Shown here: in pieces, positions 1-8,400 of the stretch
Layout of the letters: each line of letters opens with the position of its first letter
Numbering within the stretch: the stretch's first letter is position 1
Source of the DNA: JADHMP01 sp964386915
GTDB taxonomy: Bacteria > Bacteroidota > Bacteroidia > Flavobacteriales > Flavobacteriaceae
Reading direction: 5' to 3'
NCBI GenBank assembly: GCA_964386915.1
Contig: CAYLUQ010000001.1
Location: 1-64,000, forward strand
Length of the DNA stretch: 64,000 nucleotides
The notes under the pieces: model-generated
Database searches by the model: none
What the model saw: the letters and a program-made list of their open reading frames with translations, nothing else
Told to the model about the DNA's origin: nothing
Program-made: the position numbers and the translations under genes

Positions 1-14
1 TTCAGTCAATTTTA

Positions 15-1550
15 CTAATTGTTTGTTTTAATTCTTTCTTTTAATTCTTTCTTTTTCTGTTTTTTAAGCAAATCCCTATTTAAGGATTTAGATAAGGAAA
101 AGCACATAAAAAAAAGAACAAATAAAAATAAAATTCCAGTACTCACAGAAGCAGCTTGCATAGCTTTTAGACCACCTCCCAGTAATAAGGAAATAGCGAC
201 AAAGCCTTCTATTTGAGCCCAAAGAATCCTTTGCCCAACTGGTGCATTTAATTTTCCTCCAGAAGTGATACTGTCTATAACAAGTGAACCGCTGTCAGAG
301 GAGGTGACAAAAAATACAGACACCATAAAAATTCCTACAATACTAGTTATACTACTAAGGGGAAATTCTCTTAGAAACACGAATAGCGAGGTTGAACTGT
401 CTTTTAAAACTGCCGAGGAAATTGATCCTGGTGTATTTAATTCAAGGGTTAAAGCAGCACCTCCAAAAACACTAATCCAAAAAAAAGTCATTAATGTAGG
501 CACTAAGAGAACACCGAGTACAAATTCCTTAATTGTTCTCCCCTTTGAAATTCTTGCAATAAACATACCTACAAAGGGGGACCATGCAATCCACCATGCC
601 CAATAAAATACGCTCCAATTATTTTGCCAGTCAGAAGATTCAAAAGCTGAAGACCATGTTCCAATTTCTAAAAAACGATTAAAATACATCCCTGTACTTT
701 CTAAAAATATTCGAAAAGCAGCATTAGGTCCTGTTAAGAAGAAAATAAATAAAAGAAACAACAAAGCCACAAACATGTTTAATCGACTCAAAAAACGCAC
801 CCCTTTTTTTAAACCAGTTATGACTGATATTGTTGCAATTAAGGTGATGACAATTATAATTACAATTTGAGTTAAAACTCCTGAGCTAATTCCAGTTAAA
901 AAATTCAATCCAGATGCAATCTGTCTTGCTCCAAACCCTAATGAAGTAGCCAAACCGAAAAGGGTAGCGACCACAGCAATAACATCAATAATTACCCCGT
1001 AAATAGAATTTATTTTTCTACCTAAAAAAGGAAAAAATATAGCTCGAAGTGATAAAGGAAGATGTTTGTTAAATGTGAAATAAGCTAATGAAAGTCCAAC
1101 TACACAGTATATTGCCCAAGCATGAAGCCCATAGTGTAAGAAAGTAAAATCTAACGCTTGTATAGCTAAATCAGTTGCTGATGACTGAGCCATGGGAGGC
1201 TTTGAAAAGTGCTCTATAGGCTCAGAAACACTAAAATACAAAAGCCCAATTCCCATTCCAGCAGAAAAGAGCATAGAAAACCATGAGAAAATTGTAAAAT
1301 CAGGTTTTGCTTTAGGGCCGCCAAGGCGGAATTTACCATATTTACCAAAGGCAATCCAAATCGAAAAAACAATGAAAACATTTACGCCCAATATAAATAA
1401 CCAGCCTGTATTTTCAGTAATTATTTGTGAGAAATCCGAAAATAGTATTCGCACCTTTTGCCCTCCTAAAATGGATATAAAAACAAAACAGAGAATTATG
1501 ATTAGTGAAGGGTAAAATACCTTTGGGGAAATATCAAAATATTTTTTCAT
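15..1550 (-). CDS. BCCT family (betaine/carnitine/choline) transporter
   Basis: Inner-membrane secondary transporter of 511 aa, the normal length for the BCCT family, which carries zwitterionic trimethylammonium or sulfonium compounds (betaine, choline, carnitine, DMSP) usually with Na+ or H+. About twelve hydrophobic segments are visible. Residues 98-115 read GMGIGLLYFSVSEPIEHF, the family's glycine-rich segment, and residues 317-335 (WAWWIAWSPFVGMFIARIS) are the tryptophan-rich signature. It is the last gene of a unit with susC and susD: its ATG lies 8 bp after the susD stop, so co-transcription is very likely. The pairing implies that the outer-membrane SusCD complex delivers the same solute. 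The exact substrate cannot be read from the sequence. The ATG start is followed directly by a short charged N terminus and the first membrane helix. Confidence 0.93.
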   Translation of the reverse strand: MKKYFDISPKVFYPSLIIILCFVFISILGGQKVRILFSDFSQIITENTGWLFILGVNVFIVFSIWIAFGKYGKFRLGGPKAKPDFTIFSWFSMLFSAGMGIGLLYFSVSEPIEHFSKPPMAQSSATDLAIQALDFTFLHYGLHAWAIYCVVGLSLAYFTFNKHLPLSLRAIFFPFLGRKINSIYGVIIDVIAVVATLFGLATSLGFGARQIASGLNFLTGISSGVLTQIVIIIVITLIATISVITGLKKGVRFLSRLNMFVALLFLLFIFFLTGPNAAFRIFLESTGMYFNRFLEIGTWSSAFESSDWQNNWSVFYWAWWIAWSPFVGMFIARISKGRTIKEFVLGVLLVPTLMTFFWISVFGGAALTLELNTPGSISSAVLKDSSTSLFVFLREFPLSSITSIVGIFMVSVFFVTSSDSGSLVIDSITSGGKLNAPVGQRILWAQIEGFVAISLLLGGGLKAMQAASVSTGILFLFVLFFMCFSLSKSLNRDLLKKQKKKELKERIKTNN

Positions 1551-1558
1551 TTGAAGAA

Positions 1559-3016
1559 CTAAAAATCAACAATCCACATTTTTCCATTGATTAGCTTCGA
1601 AGTGCTGTATCTCGAATTTGCTTCATTATAGTTCTCTGCATTTAAACTTTGCTCTTGACCAGGATAAAGGAATCTCATGGGTAGTTCGTAATTATTCGAA
1701 TTATTTCCAATTGGTGGATTTAGAAAAGGAAGGGCATCCCACCCTCCTGCTTCAACATACCAACGTCTTACTTCATAATAAGGATCTAATGCAGAAAAAT
1801 AAAGACTTAACCACTTTTGTTTCCAAATATCTATGGTTGATGTATAGCCTACACCTGAATTCTGATAAAAATTTTCAAAATCTGTCCATCCAAATGGGGT
1901 ATAATTTACTTGATAATACTCATGGGAAGCTTGAATACCTTTTTTATAGTGTGATTCTAGATCCCCAGAGAGCCACCCTTTTGCTATTGCTTCAGCTATA
2001 AGAAATTCAACCTCTGCATAGGACATTATGATTCCGTCTGCATAATTAATTCCTATTTCAGAAGCAGTAACATGTCCTGGATAGTCAAAATATGATAATC
2101 CTAATCGTGAACCTGTCTGACCACCTACACCATTTGCAACTCCAGTAAATTCAGGAGCTTCAAAATTAAGATTATCAGGGCGTGCGTATCTACTTAGTCG
2201 AGGGTCATGATAGAGTTCCATTAAATCTAAAGCCGATTTACTGATAGCAACGGCATCAAAGTCACCTTGTTTTAGGGGTATTGTAGGGAATTGATTTGGA
2301 AAAGAATTTAAAAAATTGAGAACGGCTTGATCCTCGTTAGATTCAAACAATACGCCTTGGTCCACAACCAATTTGAAAGAGGTAGACACATCAATTTTAT
2401 TAGATGCATACATCAATAGGCGCAACTTTAATCCATTAGCAAACTTGATCCACTTTGAGGCATCACCATTGTAAAGTATATCTCCAGAGATCGTTCCTGA
2501 ACCTTTTAACATAGAAATTGCTAAGTCTAATTTGTCTAAAAGATCTTGGTAGATTGATGCTTGAGTGTCATATTTAGGGGTAAAAACTGATTCTTCACCT
2601 TTGATAGCATCAGAGTAGGGAATATCGCCATAGGCATTCGTGAGTTCAGAAAAAATCCAGGATTCAAAGACCATTGCTGCGCCAACCATTTTATCATTAT
2701 TTTCTTCCCTAGCAATTGAAATTAGACTAGATAAATCTGTAAGACTTTCATATAAACCTTCCCAAACAGTCGGAAAAGCATTCCAACCATAAAAATCGAC
2801 TTCAGCTCTAAGTGTTTTTGCAGTAAGCTGTGCAATATTATTTGACAATAAAAAAGCCTCATTTGAGGTAGTCTGAACACTTGTTCTTATGGCCGAAGTA
2901 AAGAGTACACCAGAAGAAACCGTAGTGGGTTCATTAGGATTTATATTGAGTTCTTCAAAATCATCACAAGAAGTGAGAGCTATAATTAGGACTATATAAT
3001 ATTTAATCATTTTCAT
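1559..3016 (-). CDS. SusD/RagB-family outer-membrane lipoprotein
   Basis: Surface-exposed substrate-binding lid of a SusCD nutrient importer, 485 aa. The signal peptide ends in a lipobox with Cys17 (ALTSC), followed by Asp-Asp, typical of surface lipoproteins in Bacteroidota. The early NINPNEPT stretch and the segment FESWIFSELTNAYGDIPYSD are typical of the SusD-like_2 branch, whose members include non-glycan as well as glycan binders. The gene starts 9 bp after susC stops and is followed after 8 bp by a BCCT transporter. No glycoside hydrolase, lyase or peptidase is in this unit, so the ligand is probably small enough to import intact. Function as a SusD is clear; ligand identity is inference. 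Confidence 0.93.
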   Translation of the reverse strand: MKMIKYYIVLIIALTSCDDFEELNINPNEPTTVSSGVLFTSAIRTSVQTTSNEAFLLSNNIAQLTAKTLRAEVDFYGWNAFPTVWEGLYESLTDLSSLISIAREENNDKMVGAAMVFESWIFSELTNAYGDIPYSDAIKGEESVFTPKYDTQASIYQDLLDKLDLAISMLKGSGTISGDILYNGDASKWIKFANGLKLRLLMYASNKIDVSTSFKLVVDQGVLFESNEDQAVLNFLNSFPNQFPTIPLKQGDFDAVAISKSALDLMELYHDPRLSRYARPDNLNFEAPEFTGVANGVGGQTGSRLGLSYFDYPGHVTASEIGINYADGIIMSYAEVEFLIAEAIAKGWLSGDLESHYKKGIQASHEYYQVNYTPFGWTDFENFYQNSGVGYTSTIDIWKQKWLSLYFSALDPYYEVRRWYVEAGGWDALPFLNPPIGNNSNNYELPMRFLYPGQEQSLNAENYNEANSRYSTSKLINGKMWIVDF

Positions 3017-3025
3017 ATCTAAAAT

Positions 3026-6000
3026 TTAGAAGGTTAGGTTGAGATTAAGACCAACACTACGTTGTGTAGGAATTGAAGTACTTTCAAAGCCATTGACGAA
3101 GATGCCATTTCTGATAGAATATGTCTCGGGATCTATTGAAGGAACTTGAGAAGCCAATAAGAGGTTTCTTCCTACAACGGATAAATTTGCTGAATGTATG
3201 CCCCAACTTGATAAAGTTTGTTTTGGTAGACTGTAACCAATGCTTACTTCACGAAGCTTAAAATACGTAGCGTCGTAGGTAGCCGCTTCTATATTGTCTC
3301 TATTAAAACCATTCCCATAATAGTTATAAAAATAACCTGTGTATCCTGCACCACCAGCAGGTACTGTAACGGTATTAGGTATAAGATTACTATTAGGGCC
3401 ATACATCAGCCCTGGACCTACAACTCCTCCTTCCTGTTCTAGCGTATAGGTTGGTATTCCGGCACTGTCATAACTTACCTCATATAAGGTTCTTCCTTCC
3501 ATAGTTGTAAGGGGTAAATTTGGATCATCGTCATTAACAATAGTTCCTGCAGTTGCATAAAGAGCATGGGAGCGAGAGTATATTTTTCCTCCTACTTGAC
3601 CGTCAATAAGGACCGAAAAATTGAAATTTTTTATGCTTAAACTATTTAACAAACCAACTCTAAAGTCTGGTTGATAAGAGCCTGCAGATACTTTTTCCTC
3701 TGTGTGCAAGGGAAGTCCATTTTGATGAATTATTTGTCCATCAGGGCCTCGCTGAAAGCCCAATCCATAGAGTTGACCTAGAAGCTTACCCTCTTCTGCA
3801 ACAAGCTCAAGGTCCGAGCCTCCCTCATCTCCAGGAAAAACATCTGCAATAATAGAATATTTACCGCTTGTAATTACCTCTGGTAAAGTTTCTACAACAG
3901 CACGATTTCTTCCAAAATTAAGTTGAGAAGTCCAGGTTATATCATCGCCCTGAATCCAGTTATAGCGGGTAGCTATCTCAATTCCTTTGTTACTAATTTC
4001 ACCACCATTTGTTAGGGTAAAGTCATAACCACTGCTTTTTGCTACAGGAAGTGAAATAATCTGATCAAAACTATTCATCTGATAGTAGGTGAAATCAAAG
4101 TTTAATCGGTTATCAAATAAACGCAAATCAATTCCAAACTCTTGAGCAGTTGTTCTTTCATTTTTAAGGTTGGGGTCGGAAATTGTACTTCCTGTTGTAA
4201 ATACTGGGTTAGTAGCGTATGAAGGTTGTGGCGTATAGGTATTTCCGAATGAATAAGCAGGTGCTCCATTACCTACTTCCGCATAAGAAGCTCTAAGCTT
4301 GAGAAAATTTAAATTTTGTGGAAGGTTAATCACCTCACTCAATAATATGCTTGTTGATACTGAAGGATAACCATAGCTGAAACTTGAATTATCTCTTCCT
4401 ACTAGTGGATTAACTAAAGTACTAGTCCAGTCATTCCTATAGGTCAAGTCTAAATAGGCCCAATTATTATAATCTAAACTTACTAATCCAAAAACACTAT
4501 TTATTTTAGCATTGGTCTTTTGTGATTCTACTAAAACCCCTGAACGCGAATTAGATAAGGTATAGATTGAAGGTCCAGTACCAAAAATTTGTAATTCTGG
4601 ATTATTAGCTACGCCAAAATTTGCAATTTGAGACATAAGATTACCACCTATTTTTACACTGATATCTATTGTGTTTTCAATTTCTGGAGTAGGATCAAAA
4701 TCGAGAAGAACCTCAGCATTACTTTCACGGAATGATATTTCATCTTCCCTGTAGCTTCCATTCAATACACCTTTTGTAGACGGGGCTCTTCGATATTGTC
4801 TTTGCTCATCTACATAATCTACTCCATAGCGAAAACGTAAACTTATTTGAGAACTAAAATCGTATGAAAGCTGCAAATTTGAAATCAAGCGATTACTTTG
4901 AAAAGCATTCGTATTTTCATTTACAATAAACCAAGGGTTATTTACCCAAAGATTTTCAGCATAGCGCTGCTGTACTCCTTCTAAACCCGGCTGCCAATAA
5001 TCTCTTAAATCATCAATTTCGACCTGACGTGGAAGCCAAAGCCACCCATACATAACCGAGGACGACTCATCATATCCAGAATTGGGAATATTATCAGAGG
5101 TTGATCGGACAAACATGGAATTAAAGTCTACATTTAATTGATTGTTAATTAATGATCTTCCGATACTTGTCTGAAAGGTGTTGCGTTCTAAATCTGTGTT
5201 GGGAACGATCCCTTTATTATTTAAATTGGTATAAGAAAATCTACTTCGTCCTATATCATTACTATTATTTACAGACACATTAGTGGAAAGCAAAACGCCT
5301 GTTTGATAAAAATTTCTAATGTTATTTGGCGCTGGAGTAAAGGGTGTTGGTTGACCTTCTGAATTAAACTGCTTTATTAATTGACCATTCATTCTAGGCC
5401 CCCAGTTTTCCCCATAGGCGTCGTAATTTTCATTAGCCCCTATATAGGTTGACCCATTTAAATAGCTGTATTTACCTCCACCTCCTGATCCAAATTCATT
5501 CTGATAGTTTGGAAGTTTTAATGGATCAGAGAATTGAATACTTGAATTTAACTCCACCCCAAAACCATTGGGTTGAGAATCTCCAGTTTTAGTTTCAATT
5601 AAAATAACACCATTTGCAGCTCTTGAGCCATAAAGTGCAGAAGCCGCTGGTCCTTTAAGAACGCTTATTGCATTGATGTCGTCGGTGTTTATAATCTGGG
5701 CAGCATTACCAAAGTCAATAGAAGTTGAACCATTTAAACCATCGTCAAAGGTATAGAGATCATTAGTAATAGGTAATCCATTTACCACAAATAAAGGTTG
5801 ATTATTTCCCATTAAAGAGGATGCTCCTCTAATATTAATGTTTGAAGAAGCTGTAGGACCAGCAGAAGAGCCTGTAATTGTAACACCTGCAATTTTACCC
5901 GCTAAGGAATTGACTACATTGGTTGCTTTAACTCGATTTACCTCAGAGGCTGTAAGTCCCTGTACTGAATATCCTAGAGCTTTTTCTGCCCTTTTAATTC

Positions 6001-6316
6001 CTAAAGCTGTTAACACAACTTCATCTAATTCATTATCAGGTTGAAGTTTAAATAATTGAGAATTAGTGTAAGGGCCACTAAAGGATAAGTTTTGATATCC
6101 AACATAGGAAATAACAATGATACTTCCTTCATTTGCTCTAATTGAAAATTTTCCATCGAAATCGGTTATAACACCTTCTCCTGACGAACTGTTTACTATA
6201 GAAGCTCCTGGTAGTGGAATTCCATTTTCATCGACAACAGAGCCAGAAAAAATGTTTTGAGCTGATAAAGAAAAAGAAATGAGTAGGAGTAGATTAGATA
6301 AATATATACGTAGCAT
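3026..6316 (-). CDS. SusC/RagA-family TonB-dependent outer-membrane transporter
   Basis: TonB-dependent beta-barrel of 1096 aa forming the channel partner of the adjacent SusD. Order of parts: signal peptide (residues 1-19, ending SLSAQ), a carboxypeptidase-D regulatory-like domain (about 22-92), a TonB-box-like stretch LDEVVLTALG (97-106), the plug domain (about 115-240, with the SusC-type NINIRGASSL and SALYGSRAANGVILIETK motifs), then the long barrel ending in a C-terminal aromatic strand. There is no N-terminal STN domain, so it does not appear to signal to an anti-sigma factor. Control more likely comes from the marR gene directly upstream: an 18-bp palindrome lies between marR and this start, overlapping the presumed promoter. 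Import is powered by a TonB/ExbB/ExbD complex. Confidence 0.95.
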   Translation of the reverse strand: MLRIYLSNLLLLISFSLSAQNIFSGSVVDENGIPLPGASIVNSSSGEGVITDFDGKFSIRANEGSIIVISYVGYQNLSFSGPYTNSQLFKLQPDNELDEVVLTALGIKRAEKALGYSVQGLTASEVNRVKATNVVNSLAGKIAGVTITGSSAGPTASSNINIRGASSLMGNNQPLFVVNGLPITNDLYTFDDGLNGSTSIDFGNAAQIINTDDINAISVLKGPAASALYGSRAANGVILIETKTGDSQPNGFGVELNSSIQFSDPLKLPNYQNEFGSGGGGKYSYLNGSTYIGANENYDAYGENWGPRMNGQLIKQFNSEGQPTPFTPAPNNIRNFYQTGVLLSTNVSVNNSNDIGRSRFSYTNLNNKGIVPNTDLERNTFQTSIGRSLINNQLNVDFNSMFVRSTSDNIPNSGYDESSSVMYGWLWLPRQVEIDDLRDYWQPGLEGVQQRYAENLWVNNPWFIVNENTNAFQSNRLISNLQLSYDFSSQISLRFRYGVDYVDEQRQYRRAPSTKGVLNGSYREDEISFRESNAEVLLDFDPTPEIENTIDISVKIGGNLMSQIANFGVANNPELQIFGTGPSIYTLSNSRSGVLVESQKTNAKINSVFGLVSLDYNNWAYLDLTYRNDWTSTLVNPLVGRDNSSFSYGYPSVSTSILLSEVINLPQNLNFLKLRASYAEVGNGAPAYSFGNTYTPQPSYATNPVFTTGSTISDPNLKNERTTAQEFGIDLRLFDNRLNFDFTYYQMNSFDQIISLPVAKSSGYDFTLTNGGEISNKGIEIATRYNWIQGDDITWTSQLNFGRNRAVVETLPEVITSGKYSIIADVFPGDEGGSDLELVAEEGKLLGQLYGLGFQRGPDGQIIHQNGLPLHTEEKVSAGSYQPDFRVGLLNSLSIKNFNFSVLIDGQVGGKIYSRSHALYATAGTIVNDDDPNLPLTTMEGRTLYEVSYDSAGIPTYTLEQEGGVVGPGLMYGPNSNLIPNTVTVPAGGAGYTGYFYNYYGNGFNRDNIEAATYDATYFKLREVSIGYSLPKQTLSSWGIHSANLSVVGRNLLLASQVPSIDPETYSIRNGIFVNGFESTSIPTQRSVGLNLNLTF

Positions 6317-6335
6317 CGAAATAGTTTTGACGATG

Positions 6336-6343
6336 CAAAGTTA
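6336..6343 (-). promoter_or_regulatory. susC promoter -7 box (TAACTTTG)
   Basis: On the minus strand the sequence TAACTTTG matches the Bacteroidota -7 consensus TAnnTTTG exactly and sits 20 bp upstream of the susC ATG. A TTTC 19 bp further upstream, one mismatch from the -33 consensus TTTG, lies inside the palindrome at 6352-6369. The motif match is seen; promoter activity is inferred. Confidence 0.55.
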
Positions 6344-6351
6344 ATCATTTT

Positions 6352-6369
6352 TAGTTTCTATAGAAACTA
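6352..6369. promoter_or_regulatory. 18-bp perfect palindrome, probable MarR operator
   Basis: TAGTTTCTATAGAAACTA is a perfect 9+9 palindrome between the marR stop and the susC start. Size and symmetry fit a MarR-family dimer site. It begins 8 bp upstream of the susC -7 box and covers the -33 region, so a bound repressor would block RNA polymerase. No T-run follows it on the minus strand, which argues against a terminator for marR. Confidence 0.5.
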
Positions 6370-6375
6370 TATGAC

Positions 6376-6870
6376 CTATATGTTTAAATCTATATTAGTC
6401 TGTCCACTAATAATTGGTGATGCGTCAATATCTTTTATGTCAAAAATATCTATTATTCTTTCTAAAGAAACTAAAATCATATTGTAATCGCTTTCATTGA
6501 TCTCATTTGCTTTAGTAGCTATTCGTTCATGTAGAGATTGGTCACTGTTATTAATTACCTCTAATCCCTTAGAAGTAAGTACTACAGGTGTAGATCGTTT
6601 GTCATTTACACTAGGTAGACGCGCTACAAGACCCTTATTCTCTAGACGTGAAATTATACCCGTTACAGTACTAGCATTTAAAGAAAGGTAATTTTTTAAC
6701 TCTTTCATAGAACTTTTAAATTCAACGCTTGCTTTTAGAAACTTTAAAATTAATAGCTGTGGAATACTTAATCCAAATTGTTTTTCTATTCGCTTCGATT
6801 CAAGGTTTATTCCTCTTACAATTTTTCTGATTTTAATCATGAGTTCAGAATACATATCCTTATTTTCCAT
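6376..6870 (-). CDS. MarR-family transcriptional regulator
   Basis: Winged-helix DNA-binding protein of 164 aa from the ATG at 6870. A longer reading from an upstream TTG is possible but less likely. The recognition-helix region reads LNASTVTGIISRLENKGLV, and the wing follows with SVNDKRSTPVVLTSKG, the diagnostic MarR DxRS-type motif. Terminal helices provide the dimer interface and usually the ligand pocket. It lies directly upstream of susC, and a perfect palindrome fills the 59-bp gap between them. The simplest reading is that it represses the susC-susD-BCCT unit and is released by the imported solute or a metabolite. The ligand is unknown. Confidence 0.85.
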   Translation of the reverse strand: MENKDMYSELMIKIRKIVRGINLESKRIEKQFGLSIPQLLILKFLKASVEFKSSMKELKNYLSLNASTVTGIISRLENKGLVARLPSVNDKRSTPVVLTSKGLEVINNSDQSLHERIATKANEINESDYNMILVSLERIIDIFDIKDIDASPIISGQTNIDLNI

Positions 6871-7244
6871 ACGAAATATTTTATCACATATCAAACCACA
6901 AATTAAAACATTATAATTAATCTTAGTTAATCATGGAGAGATAAAGTAGACTAAAACGACTTACACAATTATATACTTTTGGTGCCAAAGCCGACATTTT
7001 ACATCAGGAAGTGAAGTGTGGAATGGGCAATGTATCAGTAGGAGACTATCAACCGACCTATGATAGGGAAACAATATGCAAGTATGTAACCAAGAAAATA
7101 GGTAAAAGTTTATATCCAACATTAACCCTAACACCGTGGTATGGTTTTTAGTGAGCTGTTTTCTATTGAATAAGAGGTTTGGGATTCGGTATGTAATATA
7201 AACTACATATCTTAGAACCATGATAAACCATTAATCAATCCAAA
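6871..7244. other. Long intergenic stretch with a possible gene remnant
   Basis: 374 bp between the divergent marR and serine hydrolase genes with no credible full gene. On the plus strand one frame is open from 6945 to the TAG at 7149-7151 (68 codons) without a usable start; its translation (for example AKADILHQEVKCGMGNVSVG) looks protein-like but I do not recognise it. An 86-codon reading on the opposite strand over the same bases has biased composition and looks like a shadow. Both flanking promoters should also lie here; no clear TAnnTTTG box was found. Confidence 0.3.
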
Positions 7245-8384
7245 ATGAAAAGAAATTCTTTATTAATTGCGTTCATTTTTGCTTGTCAAATTGTTTTAGG
7301 ACAATATGAAGAAGTCAAAACATTTCAACAAAAACTAATTGCCAATGAAATTACCGGGAGCAATGTAGCTATGATTTTTAAAGACAGCAAAACGGTCTAT
7401 CACCATATAGAAAACAGTCTGCATAAAAATGGAAAGAGTATAACCCACAATTCCATTTTTCCTATTTGGTCTATGTCAAAACCCATAACCATTGTGGCCA
7501 TGATGACGCTCAAAGAAAAAGGATTAGTAGATTTTAATGATAAAGTGTCAAAATATATTCCGGCCTTTAAAAACCTCAATTGTGAAGATGGAAAGGGTGG
7601 CACCTATCCGTGTAAAAAAGACCTTACTCTTTTTCATTTAATGACACATAGGTCAGGCTATGGCTATTATGGCAATCCGCACTATTTCACCAGTACCATT
7701 AAATATGATAATCTAAAAGATTTTGCTGCAGATGTAGCCACGCATCCGCTTGCCTTTGAACCTGGGAGTGATTATTTATATGGCATTAATATGGCCATCT
7801 TGGGTAGCATTATTGAAGTGGTTACGCAAAAATCCTTTTATGCCTATTTAAAGGAGACTCTCTTTGATCCCCTAGGTATGAAGGATACCAAATTTTATCT
7901 TACTGAAGCCGACAGAACCCGTTTTCAACCCTTATTCATCAACAATGGGTCATTGAAAGGCTACACTACCGATTTAGACGAGCTAAGTTATGACCCCCAA
8001 AACAAAGCCTATTTTGGCGGCGAAGGTCTAACCTCTACTTTAGCAGACTATGCCAAATTTTGCACCATGCTTGTGCAAGAAGGCAGCTATAACGGCCAGC
8101 AATTCATCTCTTCTAAAAGCATTGATGAAATGACGCAATCCCATACCCAATTACCAAACGATCCGTTTGACTATGGCTATTCATTGTTTGTGTTAAGGGA
8201 TCCTGAAGCCGATGGGACTAACAGCTCCAAAGGCATTTATGGTTGGTCTGGCTATCACAACACCCACTTTTGGATTGATCGTGAGCAAAAACTATTTGGT
8301 TTGTTTATGACCCGGGCACGAGAGTTTTCATTTGGAATTCAAAAAGAGTTTCGAAAAGCGGTTTATAGCGCTCAAAGTCTCTAA
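7245..8384 (+). CDS. Exported serine hydrolase, beta-lactamase/EstB family
   Basis: 379-aa protein of the class C beta-lactamase/penicillin-binding fold (Pfam Beta-lactamase, PF00144), which includes esterases and D-amino-acid peptidases as well as true lactamases. Signal peptide: residues 1-19 (cleavage likely before Gln20). The catalytic SxxK is Ser76-Met-Ser-Lys79 within PIWSMSKPIT. The second-motif region reads DYLYGINMAILG, and a C-terminal GWSGYHNTHFWID segment stands at the place of the KTG-like motif. It is followed after 16 bp by a CBM9-like lipoprotein on the same strand. The substrate is unknown; an esterase role on a polymer or metabolite is as plausible as antibiotic hydrolysis. 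Confidence 0.85.
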   Translation: MKRNSLLIAFIFACQIVLGQYEEVKTFQQKLIANEITGSNVAMIFKDSKTVYHHIENSLHKNGKSITHNSIFPIWSMSKPITIVAMMTLKEKGLVDFNDKVSKYIPAFKNLNCEDGKGGTYPCKKDLTLFHLMTHRSGYGYYGNPHYFTSTIKYDNLKDFAADVATHPLAFEPGSDYLYGINMAILGSIIEVVTQKSFYAYLKETLFDPLGMKDTKFYLTEADRTRFQPLFINNGSLKGYTTDLDELSYDPQNKAYFGGEGLTSTLADYAKFCTMLVQEGSYNGQQFISSKSIDEMTQSHTQLPNDPFDYGYSLFVLRDPEADGTNSSKGIYGWSGYHNTHFWIDREQKLFGLFMTRAREFSFGIQKEFRKAVYSAQSL

Positions 8385-8400
8385 TTTAACAGGGATGTAA

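Noticed and set aside
6313..6336. GCATCG/CGATGC inverted repeat around the susC start codon
   Set aside because: The predicted transcription start lies inside it, so the full hairpin would not be in the mRNA; likely coincidence.
7085..7160. Possible integron attC-like or IS-end sequence (CCCTAACACCG)
   Set aside because: Core does not fit the RYYYAAC rule and no paired site or integrase is present.
6961..7221. 86-codon minus-strand open frame in the marR to serine-hydrolase gap
   Set aside because: Low-complexity, unusual composition (many Tyr, His, Leu), antisense to a better-looking open frame, no homologue recognised.
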